From Streptomyces sp. NBC_00572 (lineage in GTDB: Bacteria; Actinomycetota; Actinomycetes; Streptomycetales; Streptomycetaceae), in NCBI RefSeq assembly GCF_026341815.1, contig NZ_JAPENX010000001.1, forward strand, positions 6,386,001 through 6,450,000: a stretch of 64,000 bases of DNA. The letters are read 5' to 3'. The position numbers and the translations under genes are program-made. Below are positions 16,901 through 24,552 of this stretch, piece by piece; position 1 is the stretch's first letter; each line of letters begins with the position of its first letter. The notes beneath the pieces are model-generated. The model searched no databases. It was not told the DNA's origin and saw only the letters and a program-made list of their open reading frames with translations.

Positions 16901-18856
16901 ACCCTGAGCGCGCTGGCCGCCGACGGCGCCTGCCTGGCCGGGACGATCGTCGAGGAGGTCCGGCGGCTCTCCCCGCCCGCCGCACCGCACGACTGGTCGC
17001 AGCTGCTCGGCACGATCGACGCCGTGGCCTGGCGGGCGGCCGTGGCACCGACGCCCGACACGGAGCGGGCCGCCCTGCGCGCGTTCCTGGAGACCTGGGC
17101 CGACCAGCCGTTCGCCCGCGCGGGCAGCCGGTGGTGGGTCGGCCGCGCCTCCGACGCCGAAGACCTGGACGCGCTGCGGGAGGGTGGTACGGCCGTCGCG
17201 TCCGCCGCGGTGTGGGACGGCGGGAAGGCCACCTGGTTCGTCGCTACCGCCGCCGAGGAGACGGCCGCCGACGGAACGCACGCCGACGGGACGGACGCCG
17301 GGGAGAGGGGCGGCGACCCCGTGCCCGTGGCGGCCGCCCAGGCGCGGCTCGTCCGGGTCGAGCGGGATGACGCGGCCCGCCTGCGGGCGCTGCTCGCGGC
17401 GATCGACGCGCACGGACCCCTCCCCGTGCCGGAGTCCGCGGCCGCGCGTTTCGCCGAACTGACCGGCGTACGCCGTCCCGTGGCCCGGCTCGTGATCGCC
17501 GGCCTGGTCGGCCGCCGGGACCGGGACGCGGACCGCTCCCTCGCCCGCAAGGCGCCGTACAAGGCGAGCCCGATGACCGCCGAGGCGTACGAGAAGCTGC
17601 GCGTGCGGCTCGGCGGAGCCGGGCGAAGGGCCGTCCTGGCCGCCGCACTGCCCGAGGACCCGGCCGAGCTGTGGCGGCCCGGTGGGGTCGAGGCGGCCGT
17701 GGAGCGGATGGCCGGCGTGTGGCGGGAGCTGGTCGGGACGCTGCCCGCCGTGCACGACGAGGCGGCCGACACCCTGGAGGCCGACCTCGGCCTCTCCGAG
17801 GTCTGGGCACGACGTCTCGCGGGCGGTTACGAGGCCGCCGAGGACGCGACCGTGCCCGCGGCCGACTGGGACCTCGCGGCGCCCCGGTTCGGCCGGGGGG
17901 TGGAAGTGAGGGCCCTGCCGCCGGCGGGACCCGAGCTGCCCTACGGCACCCCCGTCGGCCTCGCGATCGGGGAGATCGCCAGTGCGCTGGTCTGGGCGTG
18001 GACCGACCGTCCCGTCGGCGACCCGGCGTTGACCGGCGCGACGGCCCTGTACGAGCGCCTGCGGGCCGAACTGTCCCGTCCGGAACTGCTCGTCGAACTG
18101 TCCGGCGGACGCATTCAGGACACCACGGTGCCGATCGCCGAGCGGTTCGGGCCCGCGCAGCTGCCCGTGTCGCTGGACCGCCGGAAGGAGGAGAAGGAGA
18201 TGCCTCCGCTGACCGCGTACGACTCCGGCCCGCTGATCGTGTGCGTCCCCGGCGGTGACGCCTTCCTGCGGCCCGCCGAGGTCGCCGACCCCGAGGCATG
18301 GCGTCGCGTCCGTGAGATCACCGACCTCGCCGAGGAGCTCGACCGGTTCGCGCCGCTGCTCGCCGGTGGCGGACTCGACCGGATGATGCGCCGGGCGGCA
18401 TCGGGAGCCGTACCGGACGGCGCGTACGAGGCGGACCCCCGGCAGTCCTGTCCGGAGCTGGTCGCGCGCGTGGCGGAGGAGCTCGGAGCCGGGACGGACG
18501 CCGCCGCGCTGTACCTCCAGCTCGCGACGCTGGCCGCGCCCACCGACCGGAACGTGCGGAGGTGGAACGGCTGGACGACCAAGCGGCACACGGAGGTCCG
18601 GGCGGAACTCATCGCCACCGGCGCGGTCCTTGAGGCCAAGCGGGCGCGAGCGGGCCGGACCCTGTTCCTGTCCGGCGAGTGGACCGAGCTGAAGTCCCCG
18701 CACCTTCCCCTGGAGAAGGTGAAGCTGACGAGCCACCAGGTGCGCCCGATGTACGGCAACCAGATCCGGGCCCCGTTCGTACGGGTGCTGCCGACGGCTC
18801 CGCTGCACGAGATGTTCGCGGAGGCGTGGGAGCGCGAGCGGGGACAGGGCGTCTGA
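13991..18856 (+). CDS. Giant protein of unknown function (about 1,621 aa)
   Basis: A very long cytoplasmic protein without signal peptide or membrane segments, and without a clear NTPase, nuclease or protease motif in my reading. Residues about 1-450 are helical and repeat-like. The middle (about 520-830) is beta-rich, with segments such as FAVHYVGGTFLVSWSVKPSP. The C-terminal 120 residues look like a winged-helix or WGR/MolR-tail-like region (NGWTTKRHTEVRAELIATG, then ELKSPHLPLEKVKL), suggesting nucleic-acid or partner binding. Start codon choice is uncertain: GTG at 13991, GTGs at 13997/14000 or ATG at 14021, none with a good ribosome-binding site. It follows the tRNA-linked gene by about 105 bp and is followed by a strong terminator, so the two genes may form one unit. 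Confidence 0.85.
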   Translation: MSVVRATIQDMIASLDALLPATGRTHVSTTYADWVDLHDPDASVATRELVDAMGAELSRTWTKPGAFVDSMAWRARRLPTAHLPWFWDTVGHRLIGYGSRPGGRAYVAARAAEAEHGLPVDPAYRRANGLLFAAGGAMPAKEFGAHQKFLTGTLEPVEAHAALGAFLTAWAGSKADLPADLVRRVRASAKAAGHGDDEIARVVAAIVSVARKKSVPDALLIAAEPVLTAHPPTEEVAAGFLDVFPEGVTDGGAWLRVLIGCGATEAMEAGRLVPEGGLHRWVGHFVHMYQYAQQSGGGVGRQQLPPEFLDLVGRLGPRLRATDDAVTVHTTRHHYQGFDADVLDALLAAGATVVDPGPETRMRFWGEKSRRDLTALAADPVFGSRLEGTVHAGLKPNWYGAPARKPGSAVTLLPGNEGIAHEVAARVGKLVDIVGGGGMAGAEESVTELETLLDRPTVTALGGIVDALAGTSAGGALRRSLAAGLPEELAWPALEAVYEEFAADAMGTTGDPAADGEADELGAAGLPGVEGVTSTWPVLTVFGRDRAVAVDPDGVRGSCRFTVPEDATMFAVHYVGGTFLVSWSVKPSPYYCDTAFWVDRPEEPFTPEELGGLVPFGGSLDGAYGFQFETADGGGRHGGFRVTRPGGTEGVDRDELQLSDGSRIWTNAVYGRQPWEVVDPVTGARQGATPLPDFPGRPASTDPAVEPSEADMTLAREALQMAPLPAGLADSPLGSRDGLVGTRVLFRTRHRDHAPDHYLLESIDGRKARFDIDRPGQEPWGLWAPPEGAVEDVVLAEAETRTGVRAYTADGVLLWELDGHHSPRHHRGKPNRRVTTSLGVALPPAFWYLLRTRDAAGSKALRTVEQQTADTLLTAALDSAEALRAAVARTLPDVTDPVLVEAVLAVAGRAARVEERRRALHRRVTLLAETPPVLPSRAVPDTELMPALFGLVVDGKNDIWRRTPDVTQPATLSALAADGACLAGTIVEEVRRLSPPAAPHDWSQLLGTIDAVAWRAAVAPTPDTERAALRAFLETWADQPFARAGSRWWVGRASDAEDLDALREGGTAVASAAVWDGGKATWFVATAAEETAADGTHADGTDAGERGGDPVPVAAAQARLVRVERDDAARLRALLAAIDAHGPLPVPESAAARFAELTGVRRPVARLVIAGLVGRRDRDADRSLARKAPYKASPMTAEAYEKLRVRLGGAGRRAVLAAALPEDPAELWRPGGVEAAVERMAGVWRELVGTLPAVHDEAADTLEADLGLSEVWARRLAGGYEAAEDATVPAADWDLAAPRFGRGVEVRALPPAGPELPYGTPVGLAIGEIASALVWAWTDRPVGDPALTGATALYERLRAELSRPELLVELSGGRIQDTTVPIAERFGPAQLPVSLDRRKEEKEMPPLTAYDSGPLIVCVPGGDAFLRPAEVADPEAWRRVREITDLAEELDRFAPLLAGGGLDRMMRRAASGAVPDGAYEADPRQSCPELVARVAEELGAGTDAAALYLQLATLAAPTDRNVRRWNGWTTKRHTEVRAELIATGAVLEAKRARAGRTLFLSGEWTELKSPHLPLEKVKLTSHQVRPMYGNQIRAPFVRVLPTAPLHEMFAEAWERERGQGV

Positions 18857-18860
18857 CGCG

Positions 18861-18898
18861 GCCGGAGGACCCACCCGCGCCCGGGCGGGTCCTCCGGC
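18861..18898. terminator. Strong bidirectional terminator
   Basis: GCCGGAGGACCCACCCG pairs with CGGGCGGGTCCTCCGGC over 17 positions with one mismatch, in the 42-bp gap between convergent genes. Confidence 0.8.
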
Positions 18899-19396
18899 TC
18901 AGTCGTCGTGGAGTCCCGCCACGAAGGCGTGGGCCAAGGTACGGGTATGGGTGAGGGTGATCAGCCAGGACCGTATCCCCGCCTCCTCGGCCAGGGCCGC
19001 GGCCCGGCCCGTCAACCGCAGGGACGGGCTCCCGGACGGGGCGCGCAGCACCTCGATCTCGGTGAGGACCGAACCGGTGATCCCCACGCCCAGCGTCTTG
19101 AGCACCGCCTCCTTGGCGGCGAAGCGCACGGCGTAGCGCTCGGCCGAGTCGGCGGGGATGTCGCAGTAGGCGCGCTCGCCGGTCGTGAACACCCGGGCGG
19201 CGAACCGTGGCTGGCGGGCGAGGACGGCCCGCATCTCGTCCACCTCCACCAGATCCGTACCCACGCCGAGGACCCTTCTGCCGACCAGCTCGCGCGCGGC
19301 GGCCGCAGCCGCCTCGCCGACGGCCCCGCCGGTCACCCCGGGTCCTTCGCCGACCCTCTCGACGCTCGCTCCGCCGTCCACCGAACCGATCATCAT
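18899..19396 (-). CDS. acpS: Holo-[acyl-carrier-protein] synthase
   Basis: AcpS-type phosphopantetheinyl transferase that converts apo-carrier proteins to holo form using CoA. The Mg-binding motif GVGTDLVEVDEM and the second motif RFAAKEAVLKTLG are both present. The C-terminal SWLITLTHTRTLAHAFV matches the family's end. At 165 aa it is longer than the usual 120-125 aa because about 40 residues of Ala/Gly-rich sequence precede the domain. The two possible ATGs (19396, 19393) lie at the start of this extension. It is divergent from a branched-chain aminotransferase gene and close to a carrier-protein operon and an NRPS, so it may serve secondary metabolism rather than being the housekeeping copy. 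Confidence 0.9.
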   Translation of the reverse strand: MMIGSVDGGASVERVGEGPGVTGGAVGEAAAAAARELVGRRVLGVGTDLVEVDEMRAVLARQPRFAARVFTTGERAYCDIPADSAERYAVRFAAKEAVLKTLGVGITGSVLTEIEVLRAPSGSPSLRLTGRAAALAEEAGIRSWLITLTHTRTLAHAFVAGLHDD

Positions 19397-19511
19397 GCCA
19401 AGATCCAACTTTCTTGCTCCGTCTGGCGATCGGCCGATATGGTGCCGAGCCGTCACCCATGATGGAGTACGCGCGCGCCGTCACCGAGCGCCGACCGAGA
19501 GGGTCCCCGCG

Positions 19512-20597
19512 ATGAGTCTGCGGTTCACGCTTCAGCCCAACCCCGCCCCCACGAGTCCCGAGCGGCGCGCCGAGATTCTCACCGACCCCAAGTTCGGCCA
19601 GTACTTCACCGATCACATGGCGCGCGCCGTGTGGACGGCGGGCGGCGGGTGGAGCGACGCCGCCGTGGTTCCGTTCGCCCCGATCCCCATGCACCCGGGC
19701 GCCGCGGTCCTGCACTACGCGCAGGAGATCTTCGAGGGCATGAAGGCGTACCGCCACGCCGACGGATCGGTCTGGACGTTCCGCCCGGAGGCCAACGGCG
19801 AGCGGTTCGCGCGCTCCGCCCGGCGCCTCGCCCTGCCCGAACTCCCGGTGCCCGCCTTCCTCGACTCGGTCACCGAACTCGTCCGCGCCGACCGGGCATG
19901 GGTGCCGACCGGCGACGAACAGAGCCTCTACCTGCGTCCGTTCATGTTCGCCTCGGAGGCCTTCCTCGGTGTACGGCCCGCCGCCGAGGTCACGTACATG
20001 GTCATCGCCTCGCCCGTCGGCCCGTACTTCTCCGGCGGCATCAAGCCGGTCTCGATCTGGCTGTCCTCGGACTACACCCGTGCCGGACGTGGCGGGACCG
20101 GGGCCGCCAAGTGCGGCGGCAACTACGCGGCGAGCCTCGCCCCGATGCTGGAGGCCGGCGAGCACGGCTGCGACCAGGTCTGTTTCCTCGACGCGGCCGA
20201 GGGCCGGTACGTCGAGGAACTCGGCGGCATGAACCTGTACTTCGTGACGGACGACGGCCGCCTCGTCACCCCGGAACTCGGCACCATCCTGGAGGGCGTC
20301 ACGCGCGCGTCCATCCTCGCGCTCGCCAAGGAGATGGGGCTCGACGTGGAGGAACGGGCCGTCGAGATCACCGAATGGCAGGAGGGCGCGCGGAGCGGCG
20401 CGATCCGTGAGGTCTTCGCCTGCGGCACCGGCGCGGTGGTCACCCCCGTCGGGCGGCTCGTCTGGACCGACGGCGAGGTCGTCGCCCCGGACACGGGCGC
20501 CGAGGACTCGGTGACGATGCGACTGCGCCGCCGTCTGGTGGACATCCAGTTCGGCCGGGCGGACGACCCCCACGGGTGGATGCGGCGCCTCGTCTGA
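19512..20597 (+). CDS. ilvE: Branched-chain amino acid aminotransferase
   Basis: PLP-dependent fold-type IV transaminase of the eukaryote-like BCAT class, 361 aa. The catalytic PLP lysine is in GGTGAAKCGGNYAASL, the pyridine-nitrogen Glu in VEELGGMN and the phosphate-binding region in ACGTGAVVTPVG. The ATG at 19512 follows GAGAGG. It interconverts branched-chain amino acids and their 2-keto acids. It could be the housekeeping IlvE or a dedicated copy, because two further BCAT homologues lie in the adjacent biosynthetic operon on the other strand. It is divergent from acpS and convergent with the subtilase gene at the end of that operon. Confidence 0.95.
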   Translation: MSLRFTLQPNPAPTSPERRAEILTDPKFGQYFTDHMARAVWTAGGGWSDAAVVPFAPIPMHPGAAVLHYAQEIFEGMKAYRHADGSVWTFRPEANGERFARSARRLALPELPVPAFLDSVTELVRADRAWVPTGDEQSLYLRPFMFASEAFLGVRPAAEVTYMVIASPVGPYFSGGIKPVSIWLSSDYTRAGRGGTGAAKCGGNYAASLAPMLEAGEHGCDQVCFLDAAEGRYVEELGGMNLYFVTDDGRLVTPELGTILEGVTRASILALAKEMGLDVEERAVEITEWQEGARSGAIREVFACGTGAVVTPVGRLVWTDGEVVAPDTGAEDSVTMRLRRRLVDIQFGRADDPHGWMRRLV

Positions 20598-20612
20598 CCG
20601 GACGGTGGAACG

Positions 20613-20646
20613 CCGGGGCCGTACGGCGACAGCCGTGCGGCCCCGG
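20613..20646. terminator. Bidirectional terminator after ilvE
   Basis: CCGGGGCCGTACGGC (20613-20627) and GCCGTGCGGCCCCGG (20632-20646) form a 15-bp stem with one G-T wobble between convergent genes. Confidence 0.75.
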
Positions 20647-20727
20647 GCCGCGAGTCCGCCGGCGCCCGCACGGCCCCGCCGTCAGCCGCCGCGCTTCCCC
20701 ACAGTCCGCGCCCGCGCCTCCCCGTTG

Positions 20728-22101
20728 TCAGCGCCCGTGCTTCCCCGCCGTCAGCAGACCGAGTCCGACCGCCTCGTTCGGGCACGCGCCCCCGCAGTCG
20801 TCCCCGGTGGAGGTGGCGCCCTCGGTGACCGGGAGACAGGCGTCCGCCAGGTCCTCGGCCCGCAGGGCGCGGCCCTTGCCCACCCCCTGCTGCACGGCGA
20901 GGGCCACCACTCCGGCCGCGTACGCCGTCGCACCCGACGTCCCGCTGGAGACCAGCCAGCCGTCGTCCGGGGCGGTCCCGTCGTAGGCGCTGTTCCGGCG
21001 GTCGAAGAGACAGCCGGGCTGGGTCGGGAAGACGATGTAGTCACCGTGCGGCATCGTCCCGCAGGGGCCGGAGAAGTCGGGGACGCTCCGGCCGGGGAAG
21101 ACCGCCGAGCGGTAGCTCGACGCCAGGTCGGACGCGCGCCGCTCGCCGTCCGGACCGATGTGGACCCCGCCGACCGTCAGGGCGCCCGGGGTGGCCACCG
21201 ACTGGAACATGGCGTTACGCCGATCGGTGGAACCGTTGCCCGCGGCGAACAGCACGGTGATGCCCCGCCGGATCGCGGCGGCGACCTCCAGGTGCAGATG
21301 CGGCTCCTCCCGCAGGGTGCCCCAGCTGCACGAGACGATGTCGGGTTCCAGACCCACCGCCCGTTGGAACGCGGCCAGCGGGAAGGAGAACGCCTCGCTC
21401 GCCATCTTGACCATGGTGAGTTCCGCCCGGGGCGCGACGGCGAGGAGCAGCGCCGACATGGCGGTGCCGTGCCCCCGCTCGTCGGCCGCGGGGTCGAGGC
21501 CGGTGAGCGCGGGCACCACGGACGTCGAGTAGCCGTGCGCGCGGTGGTGCGGATGGGCGTACAGCCCGGTGTCGACCATCACCACCCGCACCCCGTCGCC
21601 CCTGATACCGGCCACGTGCAGCGGCTCGGCGCCGGCCACGCGGACGGCGTCCTCGGGCAGCCGCAGATAGCGGTCGGTACGGGCCGGCGGCGGGGCGGCG
21701 CTCACCGTCAGCTCGAAGCCGGAGCGGGGGACCCCCACCTCGGCGATCAGCTCGGGGTGCAGCCGCGACCGGAGGGCTTGCGGGGCCTTGAGCTCGTAAC
21801 GGACGGAGCCCCGGATGTACTTGTTGCGCACCGGGAGGACGGGGCCTCCGAAGACCTGCGTCAGCTGGGCGTTGTCTCCGGAGACGGTCAGGCCGACCTC
21901 CGTACGCGCCTCGACGGCGAGTCCCTCGCGGGTGAACGTCTCGGCGAGACGGTCGACCACCCCGGGGGCGGGAAGGAACTCCTCCACCGGGTGGCGCGAC
22001 AGCAGGGCGGGATCGGCGCCCAGCCGGAGCCCGGAGGCCGAGCGGGGAACGACGGTGACCACCCCGCGCCGCTCGAAGCGGGCGAGCTCGTCCTCCACCA
22101 T
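20728..22101 (-). CDS. S8 family subtilisin-like protease without export signal
   Basis: A subtilase of 457 aa. The triad is complete: VMVDTGLY (Asp), DERGHGTAMS (His) and SSGTSGATAYAAGV (Ser), with the oxyanion Asn in LFAAGNGST. There is no signal peptide or membrane anchor. An N-terminal region of about 150 aa (MVEDELARFERRG to RTDRYLRLPEDA) precedes the catalytic fold and may be a propeptide or substrate-recognition domain. It ends the 13-gene operon, 14 bp downstream of the adenylation-enzyme gene. A cytoplasmic subtilase in a biosynthetic operon could process a peptide or protein intermediate, as in some RiPP systems, but no precursor peptide gene was found. The catalytic call is firm; the role is unknown. 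Confidence 0.9.
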   Translation of the reverse strand: MVEDELARFERRGVVTVVPRSASGLRLGADPALLSRHPVEEFLPAPGVVDRLAETFTREGLAVEARTEVGLTVSGDNAQLTQVFGGPVLPVRNKYIRGSVRYELKAPQALRSRLHPELIAEVGVPRSGFELTVSAAPPPARTDRYLRLPEDAVRVAGAEPLHVAGIRGDGVRVVMVDTGLYAHPHHRAHGYSTSVVPALTGLDPAADERGHGTAMSALLLAVAPRAELTMVKMASEAFSFPLAAFQRAVGLEPDIVSCSWGTLREEPHLHLEVAAAIRRGITVLFAAGNGSTDRRNAMFQSVATPGALTVGGVHIGPDGERRASDLASSYRSAVFPGRSVPDFSGPCGTMPHGDYIVFPTQPGCLFDRRNSAYDGTAPDDGWLVSSGTSGATAYAAGVVALAVQQGVGKGRALRAEDLADACLPVTEGATSTGDDCGGACPNEAVGLGLLTAGKHGR

Positions 22102-22115
22102 GCGGTGCCTTCCCT

Positions 22116-23690
22116 TCAGCTGTTCGCGAGTGCCCGCAGGCGGTGCCGGTCGAGCTTGCCGGACGGTGTCAGGTTCACGTCCTCGTCGGTGAGGAAGTCG
22201 ATCCGGGCCGGCAACATGTAGCCGGGCAGCCGGAGGGCCAGTTCCCGGCGCAGCTCGGACTCGTCGGGACCGGCCCCGTCCCCCCGGCCCAGGACGAAGA
22301 GCGTGATCGCCTTCCCCGTCACGGGGTGTTCCGCCGGCACCGCGCAGCAGTCCGTCACCCCGGTCACGGCGAGCGTCGCCGCCTCCACCTCGGACAGGTG
22401 GACGAGATTGCCGTTGATCTTGAGTGCGTCGTCGCGGCGGCCCAGGAACACCAGCGCGCCGTCGTCCCGCCGGCGGACGTAGTCGCCGGAGCGGTAGAAC
22501 CGGCCGCCGCCCGGGCCCGGCACTTCCACGATCGCCCGGGCCGTACGGTCGGGTTCGCCGCAGTAGCCCACCATCACCTGAGGTCCGCCGATGAGCAGCT
22601 CCCCGGTCTCGCCGTCCGGGACCGGCCGGAGCTCGTCGTCGACCACGAGCAGGTCGACGCCCGGCAGGGGGCCACCGATGGGCAGGAACTCCTCCTCGTA
22701 CCCCGCGATGTCGTCGACGAGGAAGAGCGTCGCGCTGTGGGTGGTCTCGGTCGGCCCGTACCCGTGGACGTACGTGAGTCCCGGCGCCGTGGCGGCGAAC
22801 GCGCGCAGCACCGGGACCGGGCAGGACTCGCCCCCGAACCAGAGCCGCCGCAGAGAGCCGAGATCACGGCGGCCGGCGTCGCTGAAGCGGCCCACCAGCA
22901 TGCGGATCACCGAGGGCACGAGCAGCGTGTCGGTGATCCGCCACTCCTCGACGGCCCGGGTGATCTGCGTGGGCATGCGCAGCCGGGGCAGCAGGTGCAC
23001 GCTGCCGCCGACCAGGAAGGTCGACCAGAGGTCGACGACCGAGGCGTCGAAGAACAGCGGCGCCACGTTGAGGAAACGCATGCCGTCCTCGAAGCCGACC
23101 ACCTTCTGCACCCCTTCGAGGAGGGTGCACAGCGAGCGGTGGTTGATCACGACGCCCTTGGGGGAGCCGGTCGATCCCGAGGTGAAGACCACGTACGCGT
23201 GGTCCTCGGGGCTCCGGCCGGCCGGGGGCACCGGGCGCGCGTCGGTCTCGGCCGCCGGGTCCCACCCCGGGTCCCCGGAATCCGCCCCGACGGTCACCAC
23301 GGTCCCCGCGGGCGCCCCGTCGAGCAGCCCCCGGTAGTCGGGGTGGACCAGGGTGACCGTCGGCCGGCACAGACCCAGCAGCAGGGAGACCCGGGCGGCG
23401 GGCAGCGACTCGTCCACCGGTACGTACCGGGCCCCGAGCCGCAGCGCCGCCCACATCGCCGTCACCGAGGCGACCGACTTGTCCATCACCAGGGCGACCG
23501 TGGAGCCCCGGCCCACGCCGAGCCCGGCCAGAAGGTCGGTCAGCGTCTGGGTCCGGCGGGCAAGGGTCCGGTACGAGACCACCTCGCCGGTGTCGAGCGC
23601 CACCACGGCCGTGTCGTCGCTCTCGCACCGGCGTTCCAGGACCTCGTCGGCGAGGAGCGGCACGCCGCCCCCGCCCGCGAACCCGTTCAT
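22116..23690 (-). CDS. Free-standing amino acid adenylation enzyme
   Basis: An ANL-superfamily adenylation enzyme of 524 aa, without attached carrier or condensation domain. The P-loop-like motif is FTSGSTGSPKGVV; others are GYGPTETTH, GELLIGGPQVMVGY, RSGDYVRRRDDG and the C-terminal catalytic Lys in TPSGKLDRHR. It keeps Asp at the usual amino-group position (FDAS). My hand-extracted pocket residues are D-A-V-L-W-G-G-H-S, which I do not recognise. It probably activates an amino acid and loads the free carrier protein encoded two genes upstream. The ATG overlaps the end of the hydrolase gene by 4 bp, and a CAGGAGGA ribosome-binding site is present. Confidence 0.92.
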   Translation of the reverse strand: MNGFAGGGGVPLLADEVLERRCESDDTAVVALDTGEVVSYRTLARRTQTLTDLLAGLGVGRGSTVALVMDKSVASVTAMWAALRLGARYVPVDESLPAARVSLLLGLCRPTVTLVHPDYRGLLDGAPAGTVVTVGADSGDPGWDPAAETDARPVPPAGRSPEDHAYVVFTSGSTGSPKGVVINHRSLCTLLEGVQKVVGFEDGMRFLNVAPLFFDASVVDLWSTFLVGGSVHLLPRLRMPTQITRAVEEWRITDTLLVPSVIRMLVGRFSDAGRRDLGSLRRLWFGGESCPVPVLRAFAATAPGLTYVHGYGPTETTHSATLFLVDDIAGYEEEFLPIGGPLPGVDLLVVDDELRPVPDGETGELLIGGPQVMVGYCGEPDRTARAIVEVPGPGGGRFYRSGDYVRRRDDGALVFLGRRDDALKINGNLVHLSEVEAATLAVTGVTDCCAVPAEHPVTGKAITLFVLGRGDGAGPDESELRRELALRLPGYMLPARIDFLTDEDVNLTPSGKLDRHRLRALANS

Positions 23691-24262
23691 CCGTCCTCCT
23701 GCCGGGTCGGAGAGGAGTGGAGCCGACGGCGGATCGCGTCGAGCAGCTCCGGGAACGTGTCCATCTTCTGGTCGTACGAGCCGAAGTGACCCATGCCGTC
23801 CAGCACCGTGAACTCACTGCCCGTCAGACCGTGCAGCTCCTCGGCGACCTCGAAGGGGACCCAGGGGTCGTCCTTCGAGTGGAACTGCGCGATGAAACGC
23901 TGATTGCCCCGGATGGCGTCCCAGTCCCACGGCCGGTCGAAGAACCCGCTGCGGCGCTCCAGTTCGAAACCGCAGTCGGTGTGGTGACCGGCCACGGCGA
24001 ACGTACCGAGCAGCGGTGCCGTCTCGGCGTACCGGAACGCGGTGAGCGCGCCGGAGGAGTGCCCGACGATCACCGTGTTCTCGTCCGGCCGGATGACGTC
24101 TGTCAGGTACGGCAGCCAGTACCGCATCCGGCCCTTGATGGGGTCCGGAAAGGTCTCGGCCACGACCTGGTGGCCGAGGGCCTCCAGCTCCCTTTTCAAG
24201 TACGGGAACCAGATGCCCTCGACACTCGCCCCGGCGTTCCCGTGGATCAGTACGATCCGCAC
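23687..24262 (-). CDS. Small alpha/beta hydrolase
   Basis: A 191-aa serine hydrolase resembling the RBBP9/YdeN group. Visible features are the oxyanion strand RIVLIHGNAGAS, the nucleophile elbow VIVGHSSGAL (Ser about residue 69), an Asp in FHSKDDPWVPFE and a His in GMGHFGSYD. The start is GTG, with only 1 bp after the carrier-protein stop, and the end overlaps the adenylation gene. Because it sits between a carrier protein and an adenylation enzyme, a thioesterase-like release or proofreading role is plausible, but this is inferred from position. Confidence 0.88.
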   Translation of the reverse strand: MRIVLIHGNAGASVEGIWFPYLKRELEALGHQVVAETFPDPIKGRMRYWLPYLTDVIRPDENTVIVGHSSGALTAFRYAETAPLLGTFAVAGHHTDCGFELERRSGFFDRPWDWDAIRGNQRFIAQFHSKDDPWVPFEVAEELHGLTGSEFTVLDGMGHFGSYDQKMDTFPELLDAIRRRLHSSPTRQEDG

Positions 24263-24263
24263 G

Positions 24264-24545
24264 TCAGACAGGGGACACCTCGTCGTCCAGGAGCTCTTCG
24301 AGCAGCTCGGACAGCGAACCCAGGGTCGCGAAGTTCTCGACCGTCAGCAGCTCCGGTTCGAGCTCGATGTCGTAGAACGTCTCGAAGGCCAGGGTCAGTT
24401 CGATCATCTGGGTCGAGTTCAACGAGAGCCCCCCGTTGAACAGCGGGGTCCCGGAGGTCAGTTCGACCCGTTGGTGCGGGAAGATCTCGGCGATGACCCC
24501 CCGGAGGTCGTCCTCGATGTCCGCCTGCGTCTTGCGGTCGCTCAC
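24264..24545 (-). CDS. Free-standing acyl/peptidyl carrier protein
   Basis: A 93-aa acidic four-helix carrier protein. The likely 4'-phosphopantetheine serine is in GGLSLNSTQMIELT. This differs from the usual DSL/GGDS context but keeps the following hydrophobic helix (ELTLAFETFYDIEL). It starts with GTG 7 bp after the radical SAM gene and ends 1 bp before the hydrolase gene. It should hold an activated intermediate for the neighbouring adenylation and radical SAM enzymes. AcpS encoded nearby could modify it. Confidence 0.88.
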   Translation of the reverse strand: MSDRKTQADIEDDLRGVIAEIFPHQRVELTSGTPLFNGGLSLNSTQMIELTLAFETFYDIELEPELLTVENFATLGSLSELLEELLDDEVSPV

Positions 24546-24552
24546 CCTCGGT

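Noticed and set aside
13994..18874. 1,626-aa open frame on the minus strand
   Set aside because: Antisense shadow of the 1,621-aa gene. Its translation is Gly/Arg/Val/His-rich without domain sense, as expected in high-GC DNA.
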